This document shows positions 8,296 to 16,091 of a DNA stretch of 64,000 nt, one piece after another. Position numbers and translations under genes: made by a program. Numbering within the stretch: position 1 is the first letter of the stretch; each line of letters begins with the position of its first letter. A model generated the notes under the pieces. That model was not told the DNA's origin, did not search any database, and was given only the letters and a program-made list of their open reading frames with translations. Origin of the DNA: Paraburkholderia elongata (GTDB lineage: Bacteria; Pseudomonadota; Gammaproteobacteria; Burkholderiales; Burkholderiaceae); the NCBI RefSeq assembly GCF_013177735.1, contig NZ_WOEZ01000146.1, positions 21,905 to 85,904 of the forward strand, written 5' to 3'.

Positions 8296-9037
8296 CTTTC
8301 AGTCCTCCCGGTCGCTGATCTTTGAGGTTTTCCGGAATACCCGGAAAACGGATGCCCGAGGCCGCCTCGAGTTCATGAATCGTCCTGATGTCGTAACGGT
8401 TGGTCGAGACGTTGTCTACCATCACCGCGAACGCCATTTGCCGGGACGGCACGTAGACCACCTTGAATAATTGCGTCGGCACGAAGACGCGCGTCGGTCC
8501 GATGGTCTGCAATTGCTGGCCGCTGAAAATCGGCCCGGTGACCACATAGGTATCGTCGTACGACATCGCGATCTTACGCACCGACGTTTCGATACGCGCC
8601 CACAAGCGCTGATTGTTCTCGCGGTTCTGCGGCACTATGTTGGCCAGCGAAAACGATTGTGCCATCGCTTCCTGATTCCAGCGATTGCCCGCCGGGCTCA
8701 TATGCCCGCGATCGAAGCCACTGCGCTTATAGTCCGCGAGCGTTGCGCCTTCACCGTCGGGCAAACGCGCGTCTTCGAAGAATTTGTTGGTGCGCACCAT
8801 GTCTTTGGCGGCATCGATATGGTCGCGCGTCAGATGTTCGGCGGACCACAGCGGACCATGCGTGATACCCGAATGCAGCACCGCGAAATCGCTATAGCAA
8901 AGCATGCGCGTTTTCGGTGCCATCTTCTGATTGGTCAGAATAGGCCACTGCGCATTCGGGGTGAACTGGATGCAGGAAGGCGCCGCGCTCGCGTGAGCGG
9001 CAACGGCGAATAACAGACAGGCAAACCACTTCTTCAT
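8288..9037 (-). CDS. Exported DNA/RNA non-specific endonuclease (NUC1 type)
   Basis: A 249-residue nuclease with a Sec signal peptide (residues 1-18, cut after ASA), so it acts in the periplasm or outside the cell. The catalytic motif DRGHMSPAGN (around residues 108-117) and the downstream metal Asn in the SLANIVPQ...NN segment mark the NUC1/Serratia-nuclease fold, which degrades DNA and RNA using Mg2+. Cysteines near residues 22 and 47 may form a disulfide. It is the first gene of a two-gene minus-strand unit with the small overlapping protein. Nutrient scavenging and a role in competition are both possible. Confidence 0.9.
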   Translation of the reverse strand: MKKWFACLLFAVAAHASAAPSCIQFTPNAQWPILTNQKMAPKTRMLCYSDFAVLHSGITHGPLWSAEHLTRDHIDAAKDMVRTNKFFEDARLPDGEGATLADYKRSGFDRGHMSPAGNRWNQEAMAQSFSLANIVPQNRENNQRLWARIETSVRKIAMSYDDTYVVTGPIFSGQQLQTIGPTRVFVPTQLFKVVYVPSRQMAFAVMVDNVSTNRYDIRTIHELEAASGIRFPGIPENLKDQRPGGLKGV

Positions 9038-9405
9038 GTGTCAGTCGGTCGGGAGATGGGGGCGCAAGTATAGCGTCGGGAGCCCGTATCGAGCGACGTG
9101 GAACGCAGAAGAACATGGGGGGAAGAAAGCGGCGTTTGCGCGGCGCCCGCGGCGATGAAAATACTGCGTGCGGAAGAAGCGGAAGAAGCGCAGCAAAAAA
9201 CACCACACCAAAAAAACGGGCCGCTTTGCAGCGACCCTAATGCGTGGAGTTCAAACTCTACGCACGCAAACTTAAGACGGACTTAAGCGCGCGCTACGCA
9301 GAGTGTGGAGTGTGTTGAAGGTCGAACTCGCGCACGAACCCACCCGCGCACAGGCGGCGCAGTTTGCGTGAGTAAAAATTTCGACCGGCGAAAAAGCGCT
9401 CGAAC
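9038..9405. other. Intergenic stretch with a hairpin, no gene seen
   Basis: These 368 bases lie upstream of the nuclease gene and downstream of the 9406-9768 gene, both on the minus strand. An imperfect 11-bp stem (9241-9251 with 9254-9264, one mismatch, two-base loop) is the only clear structure. A-rich runs flank it at about 9194-9216. The hairpin may terminate transcription from 9768 or precede the nuclease promoter. Short open frames here have no coding character. Confidence 0.4.
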
Positions 9406-9768
9406 TTAATTACCGAATACGCTGTGCTCGGCATGCACGTTCTGGCGGTCGACGGCTTGCAGGCGCCAGAAGCCGCTGGCCTGTGCGTGCGTGGGCAAAG
9501 CTGTCCACGCTGCGGCGCCTTGCGCCGCGCTCACGCGCTGCTTGCGATCAACGTGCAATCCGCGCAGCGTGCACAGCGGCGCATCCGCGCTCGGCGCACA
9601 GAGCGTGGTCACGCCATTGTCGTCGTCGTGTAACTCGCCCCACGGGGGCAGATCGATCCCTTGATGCGCTTCTCTCGACCACCGGTGTTCATCGGTGTCG
9701 AGCCATAACACAGCGTAATCGTGGCTGACGGTGGGATCGGAACCGTTGATGAGGATGGTCAGGCGCAT
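9406..9768 (-). CDS. Hypothetical protein
   Basis: A 120-residue protein without a recognised family. It starts MRLTILINGSDP, lacks a signal peptide or membrane span, and is rich in Trp, His and Asp (DYAVLWLDTDEHRWSREAHQGIDLPPWGELHDDDNG). I chose the ATG at 9768 over an ATG five codons upstream because CGGAAC lies at suitable spacing. The gene stands alone on the minus strand, 161 bases from the divergent DUF4410 gene. Coding is supported by third-position GC bias and frame length only. Confidence 0.5.
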   Translation of the reverse strand: MRLTILINGSDPTVSHDYAVLWLDTDEHRWSREAHQGIDLPPWGELHDDDNGVTTLCAPSADAPLCTLRGLHVDRKQRVSAAQGAAAWTALPTHAQASGFWRLQAVDRQNVHAEHSVFGN

Positions 9769-9929
9769 AGCAGTTCCGTACAAATTGCGAAGTATGGCTC
9801 TAACAGTCTATGCCGCAACGTGTGTTATGCAAGGCAAAAAGGTATGACGATCGGGCACGAAAAAAACTTACGCGCCGCGCATAGGGCTGTACGATAGCCG
9901 CGTCTAAAAGACATTCGCGGAGGCGCGCC

Positions 9930-10604
9930 ATGCTGCGTCGATTTCTGCAACTCACGATGGTGGCGGGATGCCTGAGCGCGGTATCGACACTCAGTACCGC
10001 GGCGGACAGCGCCCCCTTCGCCGCGCCGGCGCCGATCGTCTATGTGTCCGACTTCGAACTCGACGTGGCCAACGTGAAACCTGACAGCGGACCGGGGCAA
10101 CGTCTGCGCGGCCTGCGCGGTCTGCTGCCGAGCGGCCCGGGACCGTTGGGCAAGAACAAGAATCCGGAGGACCACGCCAAGGACATCGTGGACGAGATGG
10201 CGGACGCGCTGACTGCGGATCTGAAAAAAGGCGGCGTCGACGCGCGCCGCATTTCGCCCGGTCAGCCGCTACCCGCAGCGGGTTGGCAAGTGCGCGGCGT
10301 GTTCCTGAGTGTCGACGACGGCAATCGTCTAAGACGTGCGATGGTCGGTTTTGGTGCAGGCCAGAACGATATTCAAGTAGCGGTGTCGTGCGACAGCCTG
10401 GCAACGGCTGATTTGCCACCGCTCTATCAGGCCGTCGAAGAGGCCGACAGCAAGGGGAAGCCCGGCGCGGTGATCAAACTCAATCCGTATGTGATCGCCG
10501 CGAAGTTCGTGATGGCGGGCAGCGACGAGAAAAAGACGATCAAGAAGACCGCGCAAGAGATCTCGGATTCGGTGATTACGAAGCTGCACGGGGTGGCGCA
10601 GTGA
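9930..10604 (+). CDS. DUF4410-type exported protein
   Basis: A 224-residue protein with an N-terminal signal (residues 1-25, ending TAA). The mature part has the DUF4410 pattern: VYVSDFELDVANV near residue 35, a DIVDEMADALTADLKKGGVDARRI helix, GWQVRGVFLSVDDGNRLRRAMVGFGAGQNDIQV, and a C-terminal helix. The GNRLRRAMVGFGAG segment is shared with GNA1162/CsgG-like envelope proteins. Function is unknown, and an envelope location is likely. GGAGG lies 9 bases before the ATG. It is convergent with the phosphoesterase at 10647. Confidence 0.7.
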   Translation: MLRRFLQLTMVAGCLSAVSTLSTAADSAPFAAPAPIVYVSDFELDVANVKPDSGPGQRLRGLRGLLPSGPGPLGKNKNPEDHAKDIVDEMADALTADLKKGGVDARRISPGQPLPAAGWQVRGVFLSVDDGNRLRRAMVGFGAGQNDIQVAVSCDSLATADLPPLYQAVEEADSKGKPGAVIKLNPYVIAAKFVMAGSDEKKTIKKTAQEISDSVITKLHGVAQ

Positions 10605-10646
10605 TTGACGCACTGCGGCCCACCCCCCTCGCAGTAGGCAAGCGGT

Positions 10647-12332
10647 TCAGGCCAGATCCAGCGTACCGGTCAAATCCCCAAGCGGCGCCAAGCCATTCTG
10701 CGCAAAAGCCCGATCTCGTGCGACAACCCCGTCGAGCGGCGCCAGCCCATGCACGCGGCTAATCAGGCGAAGAATCGAATTGGTGTCGTACACCGTATGA
10801 TCGACATACCCTTTCTTCGCCAACGGCGAAATCACCAACGCGGGAACGCGCGACCCTGGCCCCCAGCGGTCGCCCTTCGGTGGTGAGACCGGATCCCACC
10901 AGCCGCCGTTCTCATCGACCGTGACGACCATCACAGTATTGGCCCACTGCGGGCCGCGCTGAATACGCTCGATCACGTTCGCAATGTGACTATCCCCCGA
11001 TGCGACGTCCGCATACCCCGCGTGCATGTTCAGGTCGCCCTGCGGTTTGTAGAACGTGACCGCTGGCAAACGCCCCGCATCGATATCGGCGATCAGACGA
11101 TTGGTGGAGGCGTCGTTGCCAAGGCCCGCATCGCGCAGATACTTGCGCCGCGCGGCAGTGCCCGGCGCGTAGTTGGCGAAGTAGTTGAACGGCTGATGGT
11201 GGTACTGGAAGTCAGGCACCGCGCCCGTGTCCTGATGCTCCAGCGCGTACTGCCACGCACCGCTGTACCACGCCCAGTCGACGCCCTTGTCCGTCAGACG
11301 GTCGCCGATCGTCGCGAAATTTTGCGGCGGCATCACGCGCGGATTCGACGGGTCGGCGAACGCAGGATTGCCGCCTTCGGCCGGACGCACATTGCTCGGC
11401 TGGTAGGGCGGCGCCATCGTGTTGACGGCGTAGCCGTCGGGGGTAAATGCGCCGTCGTTGACGAATTTCGGCGGACCGTCGAGCGCGGATGGCGGCGAGT
11501 TGGGCGCCTGTTTCAGCCGCGTGCCGGTTGGATCGTCGCCGTCGACGACCGAGATCATCTTCTTCGCCGGACTGTTTTGGATGTCGGGATAGAACGGCGC
11601 CTGCGCCGCGATCAGAAAAATGTGGTTCAGCCACGAACCGCCGAAGGCCGCCATGAAGAAGTTGTCGCACAGTGTGTATTGCTGCGCGAGATTCCACAGA
11701 CGCAGCGTGTCGGCGGAATTCCGGTAGTGCCCCATCACCAGGCCGCCGGAGTCGCCCCACGCGGCGAACTGATTGTTGCGCCCGGCGTTGATCTGCATCT
11801 GGTTCTGATAGAAGCGATGCACCAGATCGCGCGTGATCACGCCGGTCGGCAACGGCGCGCCTTGCGCGTCGGTGATATGGAACGGGCCGTTGCGCAGGTT
11901 GCCGATATCCTTCTGGCCGATCATGTAGCGCTTGCCGTCCACCTCCTGCGCTTGCGGCACGAGGCCGCCCCAGATTGCCGGCAGGCGCGGCAGCGGCGTC
12001 TTGCCGTCGCGGTCGAGTTGCAGAAAACGCTCCGCGCTCACCGCATCGAGCGGATGCTGGACGCCGGGAAAGTTGCCGTACAGGTTTGCGAAACTGCGGT
12101 TCTCGGCGTAGATCACCACGATCTGCTTGACCTGGTCGCGTAGCGCGGCGTCGAGCCGCAGGTCTGCGGCACTGCGCGGCGCCGTGCCGCTCGCGGTACT
12201 TTGCTCGGTCTTGCAGCCGGTCAGCGCGAGTCCGATGCCGACCGCCGCGAGCCCGGTCAGGACACGGCGGCGCTCGGGATCGTCGGGGGCGTCGTCGGGG
12301 TTCGGCGGCAGGGTGGAGTCGTTGTCTGTCAT
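10647..12332 (-). CDS. Phosphoesterase family protein (AcpA/phospholipase C-like), Tat/lipoprotein signal
   Basis: A 561-residue member of the phosphoesterase family that includes acid phosphatases and phospholipases C. The signal region has a Tat-like ERRRVLTGL motif and a lipobox-like LTGC near residues 37-40, so it may be a Tat-exported lipoprotein. The metal/nucleophile region IVVIYAENRSFANLYGNFPG (from about residue 71) and the late VTVDENGGWWDPVSPPKGDRWGPGSRVPA segment match the family. Substrate is unknown, with phosphate release from organic esters likely. A second, phosphocholine-type member lies at 47645. It is a single gene, convergent with DUF4410. Confidence 0.85.
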   Translation of the reverse strand: MTDNDSTLPPNPDDAPDDPERRRVLTGLAAVGIGLALTGCKTEQSTASGTAPRSAADLRLDAALRDQVKQIVVIYAENRSFANLYGNFPGVQHPLDAVSAERFLQLDRDGKTPLPRLPAIWGGLVPQAQEVDGKRYMIGQKDIGNLRNGPFHITDAQGAPLPTGVITRDLVHRFYQNQMQINAGRNNQFAAWGDSGGLVMGHYRNSADTLRLWNLAQQYTLCDNFFMAAFGGSWLNHIFLIAAQAPFYPDIQNSPAKKMISVVDGDDPTGTRLKQAPNSPPSALDGPPKFVNDGAFTPDGYAVNTMAPPYQPSNVRPAEGGNPAFADPSNPRVMPPQNFATIGDRLTDKGVDWAWYSGAWQYALEHQDTGAVPDFQYHHQPFNYFANYAPGTAARRKYLRDAGLGNDASTNRLIADIDAGRLPAVTFYKPQGDLNMHAGYADVASGDSHIANVIERIQRGPQWANTVMVVTVDENGGWWDPVSPPKGDRWGPGSRVPALVISPLAKKGYVDHTVYDTNSILRLISRVHGLAPLDGVVARDRAFAQNGLAPLGDLTGTLDLA

Positions 12333-12457
12333 CGGTAGGTCTCGAAGTTAGCGTGACGGGCGCATAACAGCCAAATAAAGCCAGATAGCTGTCGCACGGG
12401 GCAGCGTGCGCGCGGCACCGGGTTCAGAGTCGAGGTAGCCGGAAGGCTCCGGTACAG

Positions 12458-12745
12458 CTAAGGTAATCGTCGCTTCACGCGCCAACTGTTGTGCGTCGAG
12501 TCGACGGCGAACAGAAGCCAATGTCTGGCGTCGACGGGATGACGCCTCTGCGTAGCGTAACCGTCAACGGTCAATTCGAGTTCGTCGAAAGTCCGCCGAT
12601 GGCAGGTGGCATGCGCGCCGGAGCCGTCCGCGAATTCGACGATGGCCGCGGCTGCGCGGGCCGGTTCGGGCAGGTGCGCGATATGCACTGCGCAGCCCGG
12701 ATAAAGATGTGAGTCGGCAACCTGGATCTGTACGGAATCGGACAT
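12458..12745 (-). CDS. Hypothetical protein
   Basis: A 95-residue protein with no family recognised. It begins MSDSVQIQVADSHLYPGCAVH and contains a His/Cys-containing centre (GSGAHATCHRRTFDELELTVDGY) and a strand-rich end (HWLLFAVDSTHNSWRVKRRLP). The frame stays open to 13063 on the minus strand, but the extra part runs into the opposing IclR gene and lacks coding character, so I start at the ATG at 12745 with a GAGGCC stretch upstream. It is divergent from the IclR gene. Confidence 0.5.
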   Translation of the reverse strand: MSDSVQIQVADSHLYPGCAVHIAHLPEPARAAAAIVEFADGSGAHATCHRRTFDELELTVDGYATQRRHPVDARHWLLFAVDSTHNSWRVKRRLP

Positions 12746-12923
12746 GAGCGTGGCCTCCGGACGCCTGGCGGTAGCCAAAGCGCGGCTGTGAGACCTTGCG
12801 CGATGGACCGCATCAAAGGATAGCACCGCGCGAAACGATGTAAATGACCGCCGCGTGCTTCGCGCTATCATGTTGATCTGTACCCGATGAACAGCAGAGA
12901 CAACGGCAAAGACGGCAGCCAAG

Positions 12924-13895
12924 ATGGCAAAAGAAGAGCAGACAGGAGCGGGACGCAAGCAAGCGAGGCCACGCGGCGCGACGGTCCCGGCTTCGCAGGA
13001 CGATACGGCGTTGTCCCAGGCGGATGGCGCCGATTCCCCCGATTCCACCGATGAAGAGAGCACCGGCGGAGCGACTTATCTTGTGCCGGGGCTCGAGCGC
13101 GGCCTGCGCATCCTCGCCGAATTCAGCGCACGCGAGCCGATTCTGGGCGCGCCCGAATTGTCGAAGCGTATCGGCATTCCGCGCACCACCACATTTCGTC
13201 TACTGCAAACGCTCGAAGCTTTAGGCTTTCTCGAGCGCGTGAACGGCGACCGCTATTTCCGCCTGAGCGTCGCGGTGCTGCGGCTCGGTTTCGAATACTT
13301 GAGCTCGCTCGAACTCACCGACGTCGGCACGCCGATTCTCGAACGTTTGCGCGACGCGACCGGCTTCAGCACGCATCTGCTGATCCGCGACCAGCGCGAC
13401 GTGGTGTTCGTCGCCAAAGCGCAAACCCATGAGCCGATGTTCAGTTCGGTGAAGGTGCATGTTGGGACGCGTCTGCCCGCGCATGCCACTGTGCATGGCC
13501 AGGTGCTGATGGGCGATTTGAGCTTCGAAGAATTGCGTCAGTTGTATCCCGAACCGCAACTTGAACGTTTCACCGAACGCACGCCGGCAACCGTCGAAGA
13601 GCTGTATGGAAGAGTGCGCGAAAGCGCGGCGCTCGGCTACGCGTTGAGCGAAGCATCTTTTGAACGAGGGATCTCGGTCGTGAGCGCGCCGGTGCGCGAT
13701 CAAAGCGGCAAGATCGCGGCCGCGTTGACCGTCACTATTCCGCGTTCCGATATCGGCGAAGCGGAAGAACGCGAGCCGCTCATCATCGCGGTTTGCCAAG
13801 CGGCGCTCGAATTGTCCGAACGTCTCAGCTATCGTCCGCGGCCGGATGATCCGACCGCGGCTCAAGCGCGTCGCAGACCGGTTACGGCGAACTGA
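12924..13895 (+). CDS. IclR-family regulator (first copy)
   Basis: A 323-residue IclR regulator. An unusual Ala/Asp/Ser-rich N-terminal 45 residues precede the winged helix-turn-helix (residues 50-110, PELSKRIGIPRTTTFRLLQTLEALGFLER). The effector domain (residues 125-300) includes GTRLPAHATVHGQVLMG and SFERGISVVSAPVRD. It is very similar along its whole length to the IclR inside the catabolic operon (19443), so one copy probably arose by duplication. It faces the porin gene convergently, two bases apart. It is a candidate ligand for the palindromes at 15087-15390. Whether it activates or represses is not known. Confidence 0.9.
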   Translation: MAKEEQTGAGRKQARPRGATVPASQDDTALSQADGADSPDSTDEESTGGATYLVPGLERGLRILAEFSAREPILGAPELSKRIGIPRTTTFRLLQTLEALGFLERVNGDRYFRLSVAVLRLGFEYLSSLELTDVGTPILERLRDATGFSTHLLIRDQRDVVFVAKAQTHEPMFSSVKVHVGTRLPAHATVHGQVLMGDLSFEELRQLYPEPQLERFTERTPATVEELYGRVRESAALGYALSEASFERGISVVSAPVRDQSGKIAAALTVTIPRSDIGEAEEREPLIIAVCQAALELSERLSYRPRPDDPTAAQARRRPVTAN

Positions 13896-13897
13896 TA

Positions 13898-14974
13898 TCA
13901 GAACGAGTGGTGGATACCCGTCAGGAAAATCGTCTGGTTCCGGCCGCTCGACACACCCGCCGTAAAGAACGCGGCGTCCGTATTCGAGCCCGCGCGCTCA
14001 TACAGCGCATTCACATACAACTGCGTCGACTTCGACAGCGCGTAGATATCGCCGATCTCGAACTGCGTCCAGCGATGGCCGGCCATCGTCGTGGTCGCGG
14101 CACCGCCGGCAACGCTGTTGAACGGCGTGAACTGATAATTTGCGCCCAAGTCGTAGCTCTGATACGTGTCCGAATGGCCGGACGATTCCAGCTTCACACG
14201 CGTGTACAAACCATGCACCAGCAGCTTGCCGAACTGGTATGACGCGCCCGCGCCCATGTTCTGGACCTTGCTCGCGGTGTAGTTCGCCGCTGCGACGCCC
14301 TGGAATTTGGTGATGCCCGTCGTCACGATCGACGGCGTACGGTCGTGCTCGTTCGCATAGGTCGCGCCGGCCTTGAACGGACCGTTCGCATAGCTAAGCG
14401 CAAAGCTCAGTGTCTTGCCGGTCGAGAAGTTGGTCGTGTTGCCGAGACCCATCATCGCGCCGACCGAGAAACCGCCGAAACTCGCCGAGCGGAACTTCAC
14501 CGAGTTGTCGAACGGCACCACGCCGGTGTCGGCGAGTTCGTCGATGTTGCCAGGGTGAAACGCGTACCAGCTCGCGGCCAGAAAAGCCGTGCTAAACGGG
14601 TCCAGCACGTCGAAGCTGAACGGCGTCTGATGGCCGAGCGTCACTGTGCCGATCTGGTCCGAACTTAAACCCACGAACGCCTGACGATTGAACAGGGTGC
14701 CAGCTTTGGCGAATGCCCCCGTGTTCGTATAGAAGCCGTTTTCCAACTGGAAAACCGTCTTCAGACCACCACCCAAATCCTCGACGCCCTTCAGGCCCCA
14801 GCGATCCGGCTGCATGTTGCCTTGCTCTTCGATCCACTTCGAATGGCCACCTGCATTGCTGATATACGCGATACCGGCATCCAGGCTGCCGTATAGCGTC
14901 ACACTGCTTTGCGCCCATGCGCCAGTCGTTGCGCAGATTGCCGTCAAGCCGGCCGCCGCAATGATGTGCTTCAC
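13898..14974 (-). CDS. Gram-negative porin (trimeric, Burkholderia OmpC-like)
   Basis: A 358-residue general porin. The signal peptide ends GAWA at residue 21, and the mature protein starts QSSVTLYGSLDAGIAYIS, the standard start of this porin family. Many alternating strands follow, with the PEFSYGG-like eyelet region replaced here by a loop around LADTGVVPF. The chain ends GIHHSF with the terminal Phe needed for barrel insertion. A strong AGGAGA ribosome site precedes the start. It is divergent from the Rieske operon across 440 bases that hold two IclR-like palindromes close to its own start, so it probably admits the pathway substrate and shares its control. Confidence 0.9.
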   Translation of the reverse strand: MKHIIAAAGLTAICATTGAWAQSSVTLYGSLDAGIAYISNAGGHSKWIEEQGNMQPDRWGLKGVEDLGGGLKTVFQLENGFYTNTGAFAKAGTLFNRQAFVGLSSDQIGTVTLGHQTPFSFDVLDPFSTAFLAASWYAFHPGNIDELADTGVVPFDNSVKFRSASFGGFSVGAMMGLGNTTNFSTGKTLSFALSYANGPFKAGATYANEHDRTPSIVTTGITKFQGVAAANYTASKVQNMGAGASYQFGKLLVHGLYTRVKLESSGHSDTYQSYDLGANYQFTPFNSVAGGAATTTMAGHRWTQFEIGDIYALSKSTQLYVNALYERAGSNTDAAFFTAGVSSGRNQTIFLTGIHHSF

Positions 14975-15086
14975 CGTTGGTTCTCCTGATCACACGACGG
15001 ATAGCTCGCGCCGATTTCGTCGTCCCTGATCCTTGCTTTGGGTTGAATGCAGTTTCGGGTTTATGCGCCAAAACTGTTCCGCTTTA

Positions 15087-15104
15087 TGTTCCACCTATGG
15101 GCAT
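15087..15104. promoter_or_regulatory. IclR-like operator, copy 1
   Basis: TGTTCC-ACCTAT-GGGCAT, a degenerate right half of the consensus TGTTCC-N3TAT-GGAACA. It sits about 115 bases upstream of the porin start. Its centre is 19 bases from the centre of copy 2, close to two helix turns. Confidence 0.45.
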
Positions 15105-15105
15105 T

Positions 15106-15123
15106 TGTATCGCCTATGGAAAA
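15106..15123. promoter_or_regulatory. IclR-like operator, copy 2
   Basis: TGTATC-GCCTAT-GGAAAA, with the same spacer ending in TAT and half-sites each departing from the consensus at one or two positions. It is adjacent to copy 1 on the same helix face. Confidence 0.45.
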
Positions 15124-15348
15124 GTATAGTGAGTCTGAGCGTGGTCAAAATAAATTTTCGGACCCCGTACAAACCCGCATAAGGGCTTTGGTATTTGTCT
15201 GAAAATTATTGGCAAATCCAAGCCCAGAAAGGCTCTTGAGCCAATTCGTCCATTCATGTCAGTTCACGCAAAGCTGTGTTGTGAGTACCACAGTCGGTGT
15301 TTTCCCCTACCAGCCCAGATTTTTATTTTCTCTAGTCGAAGCCACTCC

Positions 15349-15354
15349 TATAAT
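15349..15354 (+). promoter_or_regulatory. Candidate -10 box of the Rieske operon
   Basis: A perfect TATAAT lies 61 bases before the ferredoxin ATG. No good -35 hexamer is found 17 bases upstream (T-rich stretch near 15321-15331), as expected for an activator-dependent or weak promoter. Confidence 0.4.
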
Positions 15355-15372
15355 TATCCATACACGAACTGA

Positions 15373-15390
15373 TGTTCCTTGTATGGAACA
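15373..15390. promoter_or_regulatory. IclR-like operator, copy 3 (perfect half-sites)
   Basis: TGTTCC-TTGTAT-GGAACA is a perfect 6+6 inverted repeat with a 6-base spacer. It lies 25 bases before the ferredoxin ATG and just downstream of the candidate start site, a position that suits repression by blocking transcription. Two IclR regulators are encoded in the immediate neighbourhood. Confidence 0.6.
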
Positions 15391-15414
15391 TAAGGCTTCA
15401 GGAGAAGGCGAGAA

Positions 15415-15729
15415 ATGACTGAACAATGGCGCTGCGCCGGCCATGCCGGCGACCTGTCCGAAGACGCGCCGCTCGAGTTCAAACTCGACGGCACCGAAAT
15501 CGGCATCTACAAGGTGGGCGATGCGCTGTACGCGCTGGAAAACGTCTGCCCCCATGCGTACGCGTTGCTGACGCAGGGCTTTGTCGACGGCGACACCGTC
15601 GAATGCCCGCTGCACGAAGCCGTGTTCCATATCCCGACCGGCAAATGCTTGAAAGAGCCCGGCGGCCGCGACCTGAAGATGTACTCGGTACGTCTCGCCG
15701 GCGAAGAAATCCAGATCAAGGTGGAATGA
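15415..15729 (+). CDS. Rieske [2Fe-2S] ferredoxin
   Basis: A 104-residue soluble Rieske ferredoxin. The cluster ligands are in CPHA (Cys45, His47) and CPLHEA (Cys64, His67). The length and lack of a signal peptide match the NagAb/BphA3-type electron carriers of ring-hydroxylating oxygenases. It is the first gene of the operon, behind AGGAGAAGG. It would shuttle electrons from the flavoprotein reductase (26109) to the oxygenase (16092), completing a three-component system whose genes are split to both ends of the operon. Confidence 0.92.
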   Translation: MTEQWRCAGHAGDLSEDAPLEFKLDGTEIGIYKVGDALYALENVCPHAYALLTQGFVDGDTVECPLHEAVFHIPTGKCLKEPGGRDLKMYSVRLAGEEIQIKVE

Positions 15730-15730
15730 C

Positions 15731-16042
15731 ATGCGAGAGCAAACCGTGAACTTCAATCCCTTCCTGAAGCCGTGGCTCGCGCCGCAGCCGAACAACGTCG
15801 CCGGCAAGGGCGTGATCGAAAAGCCGGGCGAGACCGAAAACTTCATCTGGCAAACGCGTAAAGCGGAGCCGACCCAATACGAAAACGACTTCGGCGATGC
15901 GCTCGAAAAGGTTTTCGAGGCCGGCGCGAATGAGTTGCAGGAAGTCGTCGACGGGTTGAACCGCTTGGGCTTCCGCACCCCGGAAGGCAACACGTGGGAC
16001 GCCGACCGTCTCGCCGCCGAATTCCGCCTGCTCGCCGAATAA
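15731..16042 (+). CDS. Small protein with recombinase-like helix-turn-helix region
   Basis: A 103-residue protein starting one base after the ferredoxin stop. The first 45 residues are extended and Pro-rich (NPFLKPWLAPQPNN). The C-terminal half is helical, with FGDALEKVFEAGANELQEVVDGLNRLGFRTPEGNTWDADRLAAEFRLL. This resembles the recombinase-like helix-turn-helix domain (NGLRTPRGGRWTAST pattern of serine recombinases). It has no catalytic domain. Such genes recur beside Rieske oxygenases, so a partner or assembly role is as likely as DNA binding. Function is unknown. Confidence 0.65.
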   Translation: MREQTVNFNPFLKPWLAPQPNNVAGKGVIEKPGETENFIWQTRKAEPTQYENDFGDALEKVFEAGANELQEVVDGLNRLGFRTPEGNTWDADRLAAEFRLLAE

Positions 16043-16091
16043 GCGCGCTTTCCCGAACACGTCTCATCGCTTTCGTATCCGGAGTCTCTTC

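Larger units (their letters stand above)
14975..15414. promoter_or_regulatory. Divergent control region between porin and Rieske operon
   Basis: This 440-base spacer separates the porin from the catabolic operon. It holds three related 18-base palindromes (15087-15104, 15106-15123, 15373-15390). A TATAAT at 15349-15354 is a plausible -10 for the operon, with a weak -35 near 15326. The start would fall near 15361, so the 15373 palindrome would lie just downstream of it. An open frame at 15209-15418 overlaps these elements and is not credible as a gene. Confidence 0.6.

Noticed and set aside
10986..12143. 385-codon plus-strand frame inside the phosphoesterase gene
   Set aside because: Antisense shadow with Arg-rich noise.
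12746..13063. N-terminal extension of the small unknown gene at 12458
   Set aside because: It overlaps the opposing IclR gene and shows no signal for translation; the ATG at 12745 is sufficient.
15209..15418. 69-codon frame before the ferredoxin
   Set aside because: It covers the promoter and operator region, has no coding character and ends over the ferredoxin start.
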